A DNA stretch of 64,000 nucleotides from Nisaea acidiphila (GTDB lineage Bacteria; Pseudomonadota; Alphaproteobacteria; Thalassobaculales; Thalassobaculaceae). Positions 34,801 to 42,643 of the stretch are shown piece after piece. A program made the translations under genes and the position numbers. The first letter of the stretch is position 1; every line of letters begins with the position of its first letter. The DNA lies in contig NZ_CP102480.1 of the NCBI RefSeq assembly GCF_024662015.1, positions 964,501 to 1,028,500 of the forward strand. The letters run 5' to 3'. The notes below the pieces were generated by a model. The model did no database searches. It was not told where the DNA came from and saw only the letters and a list, made by a program, of their open reading frames with translations.

Positions 34801-34893
34801 ACGCTCGGTCGCGTTTTGGCTGCAATCCCAACAGGCAACGTCGTTCGCCGACTTTCGCCTGTTATTCTCGGCTTCGATTTTCTTGTCTGCCAT
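31882..34893 (-). CDS. Fusion of a catalase-like domain and a LodA-like CTQ oxidase
   Basis: A 1003-residue two-domain protein without signal peptide. Residues about 45-325 look like a catalase-superfamily, heme-binding domain (RRTVFLKQHGVAYGFF, PCWVRFSS, LGIGIKLFDVPG, DFIMQNHDVFF, GSIAAARKVVY), close to the short y4iL-like type. Where true catalases have the distal His, Phe57 stands; Asn136 is kept. After a Pro/Ala linker (338-352), residues 355-1003 match LodA/GoxA amino-acid oxidases: AAIYPPIGVCRVGNSP, FHPGCEMTWP (Cys765), PWQTDTSSC (Trp828), FWPARVPNQ. Cys765 and Trp828 are the likely cross-linked CTQ pair (63 apart; 65 in LodA from memory). LodA enzymes deaminate amino acids oxidatively and make H2O2. 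Start ATG 34893 follows GAGAGGAC. The LodB-like gene follows. Confidence 0.88.
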   Translation of the reverse strand: MADKKIEAENNRRKSANDVACWDCSQNATERLEEMFVNLIQRERIAKGQTPARRTVFLKQHGVAYGFFKPLPKLPAEWKIGTFSHGELPCWVRFSSDTQPTSPDLHSTLGIGIKLFDVPGPKLLGVSDTADFIMQNHDVFFVDNATEFCEFTTAGVVDGNYPRYLRDHPKTAHILNEMEKAEASCLTANYWAILPFGFGTDGNGEQRYVKYRLEPVGQEVGEPFDENDYLAVDLASRLRRDQAVFKFMIQPRGKPKDDPLDEATVRWSGDWIHIADLVLPKQDIERRGQSSYGENLAFNIWRTPPEQEPQGSIAAARKVVYQGSADQRRLANGVTLTEPETPAPAEAPGPVPDDCIVTAAIYPPIGVCRVGNSPNEFYIGPEVPDPAPLKPGDYRDSKGRLKREAARFRIYGLNALGEPVRELLPDGDTEIKWKVTLENQKSAWYQFQLALDIPEAADADPSLLRNSTVSDRSALRITPGERRISGKNRSGKRYHFADGRFMGERVYLGELRTDKEGRLIVLGGHGKSSSYDGGRAVTFANNEGWHDDTSDGPVIAKVSYKGVPLKVAPAWVVCAPPNYGPQQKSVRTMWDLMRDVAVEAGTLPHPKRPSFQRDIRPIFERMSALQWVNQGFAGGFGFGSPFDFSSRAWLERLGDPSPANLEMRRVLKNNFRHFDTDGNSPVPWPWLYGDAMNVPPADTPRQNAELSKLQLWALEQWAIGNFDADYDPDEVPPCSIDDVPVADQPDILTRAAMDFCLADAFHPGCEMTWPMRHSGMYMAPFRLKHRKRDNPEVSYGAELTPDTLSLPDGPLDGGQSPGSITRWMAVPWQTDTSSCRAGYVPSYDPYLPTFWPARVPNQVMGEEAYKIVMNESLPRSERLQAFANRANWLEPLGLEKGYTHQINHMIHHFDQMGVVEVRSGLPDDPDFPAVMQVSDQPQPEVWKRANVETEAEDWRAEERLGARITASRPDAEAGPDGVSAPTDLSSIEKVNRFPHGLLRSRSR

Positions 34894-35060
34894 GCGTCCT
34901 CTCCCATCAGAAATTATCTCTACTTTTACTATTAATTTTCAGAGCTTCATATTTCTCATAATTGAGTCGTTTTCTGAATTTCGACGCGCTCCTCGGGAAA
35001 TAGCCAAAGCTAAGCCCGTGCGTCGCCGGCGGGCTCGCTCCGACTTAAGGTCCGGAAACA

Positions 35061-35095
35061 GAAAAGCCGGCCGTGTCTCCACGGCCGGCTTTCAT
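35061..35095 (-). terminator. Terminator of the ABC transporter operon
   Basis: A 12-bp perfect stem AAGCCGGCCGTG / CACGGCCGGCTT with loop TCTC (35064-35091). On the minus strand it follows the double-ATPase stop by about 20 bp and ends in TTTTC. The rest of the 220-bp gap up to the LodA-like gene holds only AT-rich promoter-like DNA for that gene. Confidence 0.85.
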
Positions 35096-35113
35096 CCGAG
35101 CAACCAATAGCGC

Positions 35114-36730
35114 TTACTTCGCGAAGGCGACATCCCGGCCAGGAGCGGCCGCCAGAAGCGAGCGCGTGTATTCGTGCTGCGGATCGGCGTACACCTTTGC
35201 GGTTTCGCCCTCCTCAACCACGACGCCGTTCTGCATCACCATGATGCGGTCGCAGATCTGCGCCGCGACACGAAGGTCGTGGGTGATGAAGAGCATGGCG
35301 AGATCGTAGCGCTCACGGACATCGTCGAGCAGGTCGAGCACCTGCGCCTGGACCGAGACGTCGAGCGCCGAGACCGCCTCGTCTGCGATCAGCACCTTGG
35401 GCTGCATGGCGAGCGCGCGGGCGATGCAGATGCGCTGGCGCTGGCCGCCGGAGAACTGGTGTGGAAAACGGTCGAGCGCCTCGGCGCTCAAGCCCACGAT
35501 CTCCATCAGCTCCTTCGCCCGCGCTTCGGCCTCTGCCTCCGGGACACCGAAATTCATTGGCCCCTCGACGATCGACTGGCCGACCGTGCGGCGCGGATTG
35601 AGCGAGCGGTACGGGTCCTGGAAGACGATCTGGATGTCACGGCGATGCGGCCGCATCGCGCTCTCGGAAATCCGCGCGATATCCGCGCCCTCGACCTCGA
35701 TATGGCCCGAGGTCGGGTCCTGCAGGCGGACGATGCAGCGCGCCAGCGTCGACTTGCCTGAGCCCGACTCTCCAACCACGCCGAGAGTCTCGCGCCGGTG
35801 TACGACGAGGTTCACATCCTTGTTCGCGTGAACCTCGCGCGTCTTCTTGAAGAGTCCCAGCCCGCCGTAAGTCTTGTTCACGCCCTGGGCGATCAGCGCC
35901 GGCGACGCCTTGTCGATCTCGGCCCGGTGGCTCGGCTCCATGGAAGGCACCGAGCCGATCAGCATCCTGGTATAGGGATGCTGCGGGCGGAGCAGGATCT
36001 CGTCGCGGGTGCCCTGCTCAACCACCTTGCCCTTCTGCATCACCACGATGCGGTCGGCGATTTCCGCCACCACGCCGAAATCGTGGGTGATGAAGAGGAC
36101 GCCGGTACCGTGGCGGTGCTGGATATCCTTGATGAGTTCGAGGATCTGCGCCTGGGTGGTGACGTCGAGCGCCGTGGTCGGCTCGTCGGCGATCAGCAGG
36201 CCCGGCTCAAGCGCGAGCGCCATCGCGATCATGATGCGCTGGCGCTGCCCGCCGGAGAGCTGGTGCGGATAGCTGTCGTACATCTTCACATGGTCGGGAA
36301 GAGAGACGTCCTCCATCACCTCGAGCACGCGGGCCTTCTGATCGGCCAGCGAGAGATCGGTATGGATCTCCAGCATCTCGCGGATCTGCTCGCCGACCTT
36401 GATCACCGGATTGAGCGCGGTCATCGGCTCCTGGAAGATCATCGCCATCTTCTCGCCGCGCAGGCGCCGCATCTCGGCGACAGATTTCTTCAGCAGGTCC
36501 TCACCCTGAAGCACGATCTCGCCTTTGACGGCCTTCACCTCCTTCGGGTTGAGGCCCATGGTGGTGAAGGCGGTGACCGACTTGCCGGAGCCGGACTCGC
36601 CGACCACGCAGACGATCTCCTTCGCGCCCACGGTGAAGCTGATATCCTCAACGGCGAAAGGCCGATCGGCGCCTTTCGGCAGCGCCACCGAGAGATTGCG
36701 GATTTCGAGAACGGGAGCGGAGCCGGTCAT
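35114..36730 (-). CDS. ABC importer ATPase, DppD-DppF type fused
   Basis: A 538-residue protein with two complete ABC ATPase domains. Half 1 (about 5-260) shows [11 protein letters not shown] (Walker A), [15 protein letters not shown] (signature) and [12 protein letters not shown]; half 2 (about 280-530) shows [26 protein letters not shown] and [12 protein letters not shown]. In most dipeptide/oligopeptide importers these are two genes. It couples ATP hydrolysis to uptake through the two permeases encoded just upstream; its start overlaps the preceding permease stop by 4 bp. Confidence 0.95.
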   Translation of the reverse strand: MTGSAPVLEIRNLSVALPKGADRPFAVEDISFTVGAKEIVCVVGESGSGKSVTAFTTMGLNPKEVKAVKGEIVLQGEDLLKKSVAEMRRLRGEKMAMIFQEPMTALNPVIKVGEQIREMLEIHTDLSLADQKARVLEVMEDVSLPDHVKMYDSYPHQLSGGQRQRIMIAMALALEPGLLIADEPTTALDVTTQAQILELIKDIQHRHGTGVLFITHDFGVVAEIADRIVVMQKGKVVEQGTRDEILLRPQHPYTRMLIGSVPSMEPSHRAEIDKASPALIAQGVNKTYGGLGLFKKTREVHANKDVNLVVHRRETLGVVGESGSGKSTLARCIVRLQDPTSGHIEVEGADIARISESAMRPHRRDIQIVFQDPYRSLNPRRTVGQSIVEGPMNFGVPEAEAEARAKELMEIVGLSAEALDRFPHQFSGGQRQRICIARALAMQPKVLIADEAVSALDVSVQAQVLDLLDDVRERYDLAMLFITHDLRVAAQICDRIMVMQNGVVVEEGETAKVYADPQHEYTRSLLAAAPGRDVAFAK

Positions 36731-37620
36731 GCGCGCATCTTTCTCGCAATACGGGGGTCGAGCGTGTCGCGCAGACCGTCGCCGACGATATTGACCGAGA
36801 GCACGGTCAGCGCCAGCGCGACACCGGGATAGAAGATGATCCAGGGCGTGAGCTGGAAGTAGGTCCGGCCCTCGGACATGATGTTGCCCCAGCTCGGGAT
36901 CTCCGGCGGGATGCCAGCACCGAGAAACCCGAGAATGGATTCCGTCAGCATCGCCGCACCGCAGATATAGGTCGCCTGCACGATCATCGGCGCGATGGTG
37001 TTCGGCAGGATATGGCGGATCAGGATCGCCGGCAGCCGCGTTCCCGCGGCGATGGCGGCCTCGACATAGGGCTCCTCACGCACGGTCAGCACGACGGAAC
37101 GAACCAGGCGGACAACCCGCGGCACCTCCGGGATGGTGATCGCGATAATGACCGTGGTCAGCGTGGCGCCCGAAATCGCGATCATGGCGATGGCCAGCAG
37201 GATTGCCGGGATCGCCATCAGCCCGTCCATCACCCGCATGATCGGCGCGTCGAGCCAGCGGATATAGCCCGCGAGCATGCCGGTCACGAGACCGATGACG
37301 GTGGCGATCACGGCGACCGAGATCCCGACGACAAGCGAGACCCGCCCGCCATGGATCACGCGGGAGAATATGTCCCGGCCAAGGAAGTCCGTTCCGAACC
37401 AGAAGGCCGCGGACGGCGGCTTCAGGCGGCTGATCACGTTCTGCTCGGTCGGGGCCACGGTGAAGAACGGCCCGATAATCGCGACCGCGACCATCGCCAG
37501 CAGCAGCAGCCCGCCCCAGAAGACGGCCTTGTTGCGCAGCACCAGCGACAGGGTGGAGGGCTGGGTCTTCTCCGGCAGCTCCGCGTCGGCGGAGAGTTCC
37601 GGTGTCTCTGCGGCGGCCAT
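36727..37620 (-). CDS. ABC importer permease, DppC type
   Basis: A 297-residue inner-membrane permease with six helices. The N-terminal cytoplasmic stretch precedes LRNKAVFWGGLLLLAMVAVAI in part (helix 1), and FGTDFLGRDIFSRVIHGGRVSL and the EAA-like loop YVEAAIAAGTRLPAILIRHILPN are DppC hallmarks. Starts at the last base of the preceding permease stop and overlaps the ATPase gene by 4 bp: one translationally coupled set. Confidence 0.94.
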   Translation of the reverse strand: MAAAETPELSADAELPEKTQPSTLSLVLRNKAVFWGGLLLLAMVAVAIIGPFFTVAPTEQNVISRLKPPSAAFWFGTDFLGRDIFSRVIHGGRVSLVVGISVAVIATVIGLVTGMLAGYIRWLDAPIMRVMDGLMAIPAILLAIAMIAISGATLTTVIIAITIPEVPRVVRLVRSVVLTVREEPYVEAAIAAGTRLPAILIRHILPNTIAPMIVQATYICGAAMLTESILGFLGAGIPPEIPSWGNIMSEGRTYFQLTPWIIFYPGVALALTVLSVNIVGDGLRDTLDPRIARKMRA

Positions 37621-38564
37621 CAGTACCGGATCCTCGGGTCAAAGAGCGTGTAGGAGAGATCGATGATCAGATTGATCAGGATGTAGATGAAGCTGAAGAA
37701 CAGGATCAGCCCCTGGATCACCGGATAGTCGCGGGCCAGCACCGCATCGAGCACCAGCCTACCGAGCCCGGGAATGTTGAAGACGGACTCGGTCACCACC
37801 ACACCGCCGATCAGCAGCGCGATGCCGACGCCGATCACCGTGACGATCGGCACCGCCGCGTTGCGCAGCGCGTGATGGATCAGGATCTTCCATTCCGACT
37901 GCCCCTTGGCACGGGCAGTCCGGACGTAATCCTCCTCCAGCACCTCCATGACGGAGGCCCGGGTCATGCGCGCGATCAGGGCGATGAAAATGACGGAGAG
38001 CGCCAGGACCGGCAGCACCATGTGCCTGAGGAAGGTCAGCAATCCGTGATCGAAAGGCGACTTGTAGCCTTGCACGGGCAATATCTTCAGCCACATCGCC
38101 AGCACGTAGATCAGACAGTATGCGAGGACGAAGACGGGAACAGAGAAGCCGCCGACCGAGAACAGCATGACGATGCGGTCGATGATCGAGCCGGACTTCC
38201 AGGCGGCTATGGTGCCGAGCGGAACCGCGACGGCGACGGCGAAGACGATGGTGCACAGCGACAGCAGAAGCGTCGGCTCGATACGCTGGCCGATCAGTTC
38301 GACGACCGACTTCTTGGAGAAGATGGCGGTCCCGAGATCGCCCGAGGCGAGCTGCACCAGCCAGTGCCAGAGCTGCACGGGGATCGGATCGTTGAGGCCG
38401 AGCTGGGTACGGATCCGTTCCACGTCCTCCGCGGTCGCGTAATCGCCGGCGATCACGGCGGCAGGGTCGCCCGGGGCAAGCCGCAACAGCATGAAGACGA
38501 GGACGGCGACGATGGCCATCACCGGAACGGTCGAGAGAATGCGCTTCAGCACATAAGTCAGCAT
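37620..38564 (-). CDS. ABC importer permease, DppB type
   Basis: A 314-residue permease with six helices. MLTYVLKRILSTVPVMAIVA and FMLLRLAPGDPAAV are the typical DppB N-terminus, and EDYVRTARAKGQSEWKILIHHALRN is the EAA loop region (about 208-232, key part VRTARAKGQSEWKIL) that contacts the ATPase. Pairs with the DppC-type permease. A GC-rich hairpin lies between it and the receptor gene upstream. Confidence 0.94.
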   Translation of the reverse strand: MLTYVLKRILSTVPVMAIVAVLVFMLLRLAPGDPAAVIAGDYATAEDVERIRTQLGLNDPIPVQLWHWLVQLASGDLGTAIFSKKSVVELIGQRIEPTLLLSLCTIVFAVAVAVPLGTIAAWKSGSIIDRIVMLFSVGGFSVPVFVLAYCLIYVLAMWLKILPVQGYKSPFDHGLLTFLRHMVLPVLALSVIFIALIARMTRASVMEVLEEDYVRTARAKGQSEWKILIHHALRNAAVPIVTVIGVGIALLIGGVVVTESVFNIPGLGRLVLDAVLARDYPVIQGLILFFSFIYILINLIIDLSYTLFDPRIRY

Positions 38565-38639
38565 GGAGAAATCAGCTCCTCAAAGCACCCGCGCACGGAC
38601 TGCCCGATTGGCCGCCTGAACGGGAGCATTGCAGAGGCA

Positions 38640-38663
38640 CCGCCCGGGGCCAACCCCGGGCGG
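38640..38663 (-). terminator. Intra-operon hairpin after the receptor gene
   Basis: CCGCCCGGGG, loop CCAA, CCCCGGGCGG: ten GC pairs, 19 bp after the stop of the substrate-binding protein gene. No T-run follows on the minus strand. Such hairpins commonly protect the upstream message and lower read-through, giving more receptor than permease. Confidence 0.7.
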
Positions 38664-38681
38664 CTCTTTTCGAAAGGAAGG

Positions 38682-40262
38682 TCAGTCGACCGACAGGTTC
38701 CAGAAGAACTGGACCGGCGACTTGATCAGGCCCTTCACGTTGTTCCGGTAGGCGACCGGCACGAAGAACTGACCGAGCTGGCCGGACGCGCCGATCTTCC
38801 AGAGGCGCTCCTGCACCTTGTGGCCGGCGGCGAGCTTCTCTTCCTGGCTCGAGGCGTTGGCGAAGGCGGCGCGCGCCTTTTCCAGCTCCTCGTCCGTCGG
38901 CCAGCCGAACCAGCCCTTGGCCGGATCGCCGGAGAAGGCGATCGCCATCGGGTCGATCACGTCGGCACCGATCCACCAGGTATGGAAGATGTTCCATCCG
39001 CCCTCGGAGACCGGATCGCGCTTCGCCCGGCGGGAGGTCAAGGTGGACCAGTCCATCGCCTGAAGGTCGACCTCGAAGCCGGCCTTGCGGAGCTTCTCGG
39101 CGGTGATCAGGGTGAAGGCGGAGAGCACCGGAATATCGGTCGGGTGCATGATCACGACCGGAGTGCCGTCATAGCCGGCGGCCTTGAGGGCGGCCGCGGC
39201 CTTGGCGGTATCGCCGGTCATCATGTTCTCGGCGGCGATTTCCGAGGCGAGCGGCGTGCCGCACGGATAGACCGAGTAGCAGGTCTTCCAGAACTGCGGA
39301 TCGCCGATGGCTCCGGCCAGATAATCGTCCTGCTTCATGGCCATGATCGCGGCCTGCCGGATCTCGACCTTGTCGAACGGCGGCAGCAGGTGGTTGAAGC
39401 GCGCGAAGCCGATATTGCCGAGCGGGTCATTGACCTCAACGGTCACGCCTTCCGCCGCGGAAAGCAGCGGCATCAGATCGGTCGAGGGCTGCTCGAAATA
39501 GTCGATCTCGCCCGCGATCAGCGCGTTCATCGCGGTCGTCTGGTCCGGGAAGTAGGTCCAGACTACCTTGTCGACCTTGGCGACCTTGCCGCCGGACGCC
39601 GCCGACGGTGCCTCGGAGCGCGGCACGTAGTCTTCGAACTTGGTGTAGACCACGGTCGAGCCGGGCACCCACTGGTCGGCCTCGAACTTGAACGGGCCGG
39701 AGCCGACATATTCGGAGATCTGCTCGAAAGGATCGGTCTCGGCGATCCGCTTCGGCATGATGAAGGGGACGTTGGAGGAGATCTTACCGATCGATTCCAG
39801 GACCAGGCCGTAAGCCGTCTTCAGCTTGAACTGGAAGGTCTTGGCGTCCACCGCGACCATCTCGTCCATCTGCTCCATGAGCTTCTGGCCCATGCCGTCG
39901 CGCGCGCCCCAGCGCTTCAGCGAGGCGATCACGTCCTCTGAGGTGACGTCGGCACCGTCGTGGAACTTGAGCCCGTCGCGAAGCTTGAAGGTCCAGACCT
40001 TGCCGTCGGAAGAGGTCTCCCAGGTGTCGACCATCTGCGGCTTCGGCGTGAAGCTCTCATCCATCGCAAACAGCGTGTCATAGATGAGATAGGCGTGGTT
40101 CCGGGTGATGTAGGCCGTCGTCCAGATTGGATCGAGGTTCTTCAGGTCCGCGTGCGGGATAACCCGCAGCACCTTCTCTGCGCTTGCCTCGGTCGGCGCG
40201 CCCGCCAACGGCAGAGCCATGGCGACGAGCGCCAGAAGGCTGCGTCGTGTCCAACGAATCAT
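38682..40262 (-). CDS. ABC importer substrate-binding protein, family 5
   Basis: A 526-residue periplasmic receptor. A signal peptide (RRSLLALVAMALPLAGAPTEASA) is followed by the SBP_bac_5 fold: VLRVIPHADLKNLDPIWTT, LRDGLKFHDGADVTSEDVIASL in part, VGSGPFKFEADQW, and PPFDKVEIRQAAIMAMKQ. Family 5 receptors bind peptides, opines, nickel chelates or glycosides; the ligand here cannot be told. It is the first gene of the four-gene importer operon; the 172 bp ahead of it hold its promoter and no gene. Confidence 0.94.
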   Translation of the reverse strand: MIRWTRRSLLALVAMALPLAGAPTEASAEKVLRVIPHADLKNLDPIWTTAYITRNHAYLIYDTLFAMDESFTPKPQMVDTWETSSDGKVWTFKLRDGLKFHDGADVTSEDVIASLKRWGARDGMGQKLMEQMDEMVAVDAKTFQFKLKTAYGLVLESIGKISSNVPFIMPKRIAETDPFEQISEYVGSGPFKFEADQWVPGSTVVYTKFEDYVPRSEAPSAASGGKVAKVDKVVWTYFPDQTTAMNALIAGEIDYFEQPSTDLMPLLSAAEGVTVEVNDPLGNIGFARFNHLLPPFDKVEIRQAAIMAMKQDDYLAGAIGDPQFWKTCYSVYPCGTPLASEIAAENMMTGDTAKAAAALKAAGYDGTPVVIMHPTDIPVLSAFTLITAEKLRKAGFEVDLQAMDWSTLTSRRAKRDPVSEGGWNIFHTWWIGADVIDPMAIAFSGDPAKGWFGWPTDEELEKARAAFANASSQEEKLAAGHKVQERLWKIGASGQLGQFFVPVAYRNNVKGLIKSPVQFFWNLSVD

Positions 40263-40434
40263 GTTTGAAACCCCTGTTCGGTTATTTTGGTGAGCGCGGG
40301 ATTGATCCCGTCTTTACCGTCTTGAAGGCGCAAATTTTTGCATCGCACCATCAACGAGTCAACGAACACAGGCGCTTATGGATGGTACCCGAAAGGAAAT
40401 AATCTGATCGCGCGCCGGCACCATGGCCAGCAGG

Positions 40435-41061
40435 TCAGGCCGCCGCAGCGCGAATCTCGCCGACGCCCTGGCGCACGATCTGGAAGGAGGACCAGCAGAA
40501 CAGGCCCGCCATGATCGCGGCGACGATGAGATCCGGCCAGCCGGTCCCAGTCTGCCAGACGCCGGCCGCGGCGATCACCACCGCAATGTTTCCGATCGCA
40601 TCGTTGCGCGAGCAGAGCCAAACGGAACGCACGTTCGCATCCCCGTCCCGGAACCGGTAAAGCAGCCCGACGCTCGCCATGTTCGCGACGAAGGCCAAAA
40701 CCCCGACCGTACTCATGATCGAAGCCTCCGGGACGCCGATCACCAGCACCTGATAAGCGGTAGAGCCAAAAACCCAGAAGCCCATGAGGGCGAGCGAAAT
40801 CCCCTTCAGCAACGCCGCGCTCGCGCGCACCCTCGCCGCCTTGCCGATGACGTAGAAGCTGAGGGCGTATGTCGCGGTATCGGCGAGGAAGTCGAGCGCG
40901 TCCGCCTTCAGCGCCATGGATCCGGCGCCGAACCCGGCTGCCATCTCGATGAAGAACATCGCCCCATTGATCAGGATCACCGCCCAGAGAGCCCGCCGGT
41001 AGGCCTTCGACATGCCCTCGAAGACGACGTCGTCACTTCCGCAACCGCAACAGCCGGACAT
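40435..41061 (-). CDS. Cation diffusion facilitator family metal exporter
   Basis: A 208-residue protein with a Cys-rich start (MSGCCGCGSDD) and five or six membrane helices; the metal-site helix 2 shows ALKADALDFLADTATY and helix 5 CSRNDAIGN. Both have Asp residues where CDF proteins hold metal, but the usual His of HxxxD is absent, as in a divergent CDF branch. It lacks the cytoplasmic C-terminal domain. Start 41061 is chosen because GAGGAGCGG lies just ahead. A MerR-type promoter drives it and the divergent merR lies next to it, so it should export a heavy metal such as Zn, Cd, Pb or Co. Confidence 0.85.
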   Translation of the reverse strand: MSGCCGCGSDDVVFEGMSKAYRRALWAVILINGAMFFIEMAAGFGAGSMALKADALDFLADTATYALSFYVIGKAARVRASAALLKGISLALMGFWVFGSTAYQVLVIGVPEASIMSTVGVLAFVANMASVGLLYRFRDGDANVRSVWLCSRNDAIGNIAVVIAAAGVWQTGTGWPDLIVAAIMAGLFCWSSFQIVRQGVGEIRAAAA

Positions 41062-41095
41062 GCGTCCGCTCCTCGACATTTGCTTCGATGAGGCC

Positions 41096-41126
41096 AATAT
41101 GGGAGCTACAGCGACTGTAGGTTCAA
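41096..41126 (-). promoter_or_regulatory. MerR-type promoter with 19-bp spacer
   Basis: On the minus strand: -35 TTGAAC (41126-41121), 19-bp spacer, -10 CATATT (41101-41096). The spacer holds the dyad CTACAG-N3-CTGTAG (41106-41120). An over-long 19-bp spacer with a central dyad is the known hallmark of promoters that MerR proteins untwist when they bind metal. It points to the CDF gene, with its start codon about 35 bp after the -10. Confidence 0.93.
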
Positions 41127-41143
41127 GAAGGAATTTCTCGGCC

Positions 41144-41614
41144 ATGGAGCACGGCACCCCGAACTATCCGATCGGCGATCTGGCGAAACGCACCGGAACG
41201 AAGGTGCAGACCATCCGCTATTACGAGTCCATCGGCCTGCTGCCGGAACCGGCGCGCACGGCGGGCAACCAGCGCATCTACGGCCAGGACCAGCTCGACC
41301 GGCTCGCCTTCATCAAGCATGCCCGCGATTTCGGTTTCCCGCTGGACGCGATCCGAGAGCTCCTGGGGATGACCGACCGTCCCGCCGCCTCCTGCGCCGA
41401 AGCCGACGCCATCTGCCGCCACCACCTGACCGAAGTGCGCCGCCGGATCGGTCGGCTGCAGGCCCTCGAAGGCGAGCTGGAGCGAATGGTCGAAAGCTGC
41501 TCGCACGGCTCGGTCGCCGACTGTCGGGTGATCAACGTGCTCTCCGACCATGAGAAATGCTGCGCCGACGCACATGAGCCGGTCGAGACCATGCCCTTCA
41601 AGACGCCTGCTTAG
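41144..41614 (+). CDS. MerR-family metal-responsive regulator
   Basis: A 156-residue regulator. The winged helix-turn-helix starts at once (YPIGDLAKRTGTKVQTIRYY, then ESIGLLPEPARTAGNQRIY), followed by the dimerisation helix (HLTEVRRRIGRLQALEGEL in part) and a C-terminal metal loop CSHGSVADC (two Cys with seven between, about residues 118-126), like CueR/ZntR/PbrR proteins, plus Cys in SCAEADAIC and EKCCADAH. ATG 41144 gives the standard MerR start. It regulates the divergent CDF exporter through the dyad promoter between them. Confidence 0.92.
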   Translation: MEHGTPNYPIGDLAKRTGTKVQTIRYYESIGLLPEPARTAGNQRIYGQDQLDRLAFIKHARDFGFPLDAIRELLGMTDRPAASCAEADAICRHHLTEVRRRIGRLQALEGELERMVESCSHGSVADCRVINVLSDHEKCCADAHEPVETMPFKTPA

Positions 41615-41850
41615 CGATCGTCTTCCGGGTCGATCTCGCGCTCGTCGTATCCGTGTTTCGAGCTGTAGAAGGCGAGCCACATCAGCCCGCCGCCGAGCAG
41701 CAGGGTGAAGATCGAGCCGGCGGCGAGCGCGATGAAGCCGTGGATGCTCATCTCCACGTCCTCGACCGCGAACCAGAGTTCCCAGACGCCCCAGAGCGCG
41801 GCGCCGAGCAGCGCGAAAAGGGAAACAGCGAGAAGGATGACATTGCGCAT
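41611..41850 (-). CDS. Small two-helix membrane protein
   Basis: A 79-residue protein with two hydrophobic helices (VILLAVSLFALLGAALWGVW at 4-23 and FIALAAGSIFTLLLGGGLMW at 39-58) and an acidic tail (DEREIDPEDDR). Short proteins of this shape are common in alphaproteobacteria, but I know no function. Its stop overlaps the convergent merR stop by 4 bp. Confidence 0.7.
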   Translation of the reverse strand: MRNVILLAVSLFALLGAALWGVWELWFAVEDVEMSIHGFIALAAGSIFTLLLGGGLMWLAFYSSKHGYDEREIDPEDDR

Positions 41851-41929
41851 CGCGGAGAGCCCGTGCGGATTTGACCAAAGTCAGTTACCGGCGCACTCTC
41901 GCGCGAAACAGTCAATACGGGAACCGGTC

Positions 41930-42634
41930 ATGACGTGGTCTATCGTCGCACGCGAGCCCGAGACGGGGCGTTTCGGCATCGCCGTCTCCACCTGCGCCTT
42001 CGCCGTCGGTGCGATCTGCCCCTGGGCGCGGGCCGGAATCGGCGCTCTCTCCACCCAGGCGCATACCAACCCGATGCATGGCGCGCTCGGGATCGAGCTG
42101 ATGGCGAAGGGGCTCAGCGTCGGCGAGGCCCTCTCCATGACGCTCGGGCACGATGCGGGCCGCGACATCCGCCAGGTGCACGGGGTCGACGGCAAGGGCA
42201 AAACCTTCACCCATACGGGGAGCTCCTGCGTCGATTGGTGCGGCCATGCTTCCGGCGAGAACGTCACCGTCGCCGGCAACATGCTGGCCGGCCCCGCGGT
42301 CGTCGCCGATACCCTGGCACGCTACGAGGCCTCGGCCGGTCTCGAATTCGGCGACCGCCTGCTGACCGCCCTCGAAGCCGGCGAAGCGGCCGGCGGCGAC
42401 AAGCGGGGCAGGCAATCCGCCGCGCTGATCGTCCAGGGCGCCGAGCCCTACCGGGAAGCCGACATCCGCGTCGACGACCACCCGGAACCGGTCGCCGAAC
42501 TGCGCCGGCTGTTCACGATCTATGCCGACACGCGCAGGGCCTACATGCAGACGATGGGGAACATCCAGGATTTCGCCGGGATCGTCGACGATGCGGAGCG
42601 GGAGGCCTATGTGCAGAAGCACCGCGGACGCTGA
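41930..42634 (+). CDS. DUF1028-family (Ntn-hydrolase-like) protein
   Basis: A 234-residue protein matching DUF1028. It begins MTWSIVAREPETGRFGIAVSTCAFAVG in part (WSIVAREPETGRFGIAVST), with GGCxGAQ-type features such as SCVDWCGHASGENVTVAGNML (key part GENVTVAGNMLAG) and DLRVDDHP-like DIRVDDHPEPVAELRRL. The fold is thought to be Ntn-hydrolase-like. Family genes often lie with peptide or amino-acid uptake genes, as here near an ABC importer, though a separate promoter is likely. ATG 41930 begins the conserved region; the open frame runs further upstream without support. Confidence 0.85.
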   Translation: MTWSIVAREPETGRFGIAVSTCAFAVGAICPWARAGIGALSTQAHTNPMHGALGIELMAKGLSVGEALSMTLGHDAGRDIRQVHGVDGKGKTFTHTGSSCVDWCGHASGENVTVAGNMLAGPAVVADTLARYEASAGLEFGDRLLTALEAGEAAGGDKRGRQSAALIVQGAEPYREADIRVDDHPEPVAELRRLFTIYADTRRAYMQTMGNIQDFAGIVDDAEREAYVQKHRGR

Positions 42635-42643
42635 TCGCCACGG

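Noticed and set aside
37602-39941. 779-codon plus-strand frame across ABC importer genes
   Set aside because: Shadow of the permease and receptor genes; no domain and no ribosome binding site.
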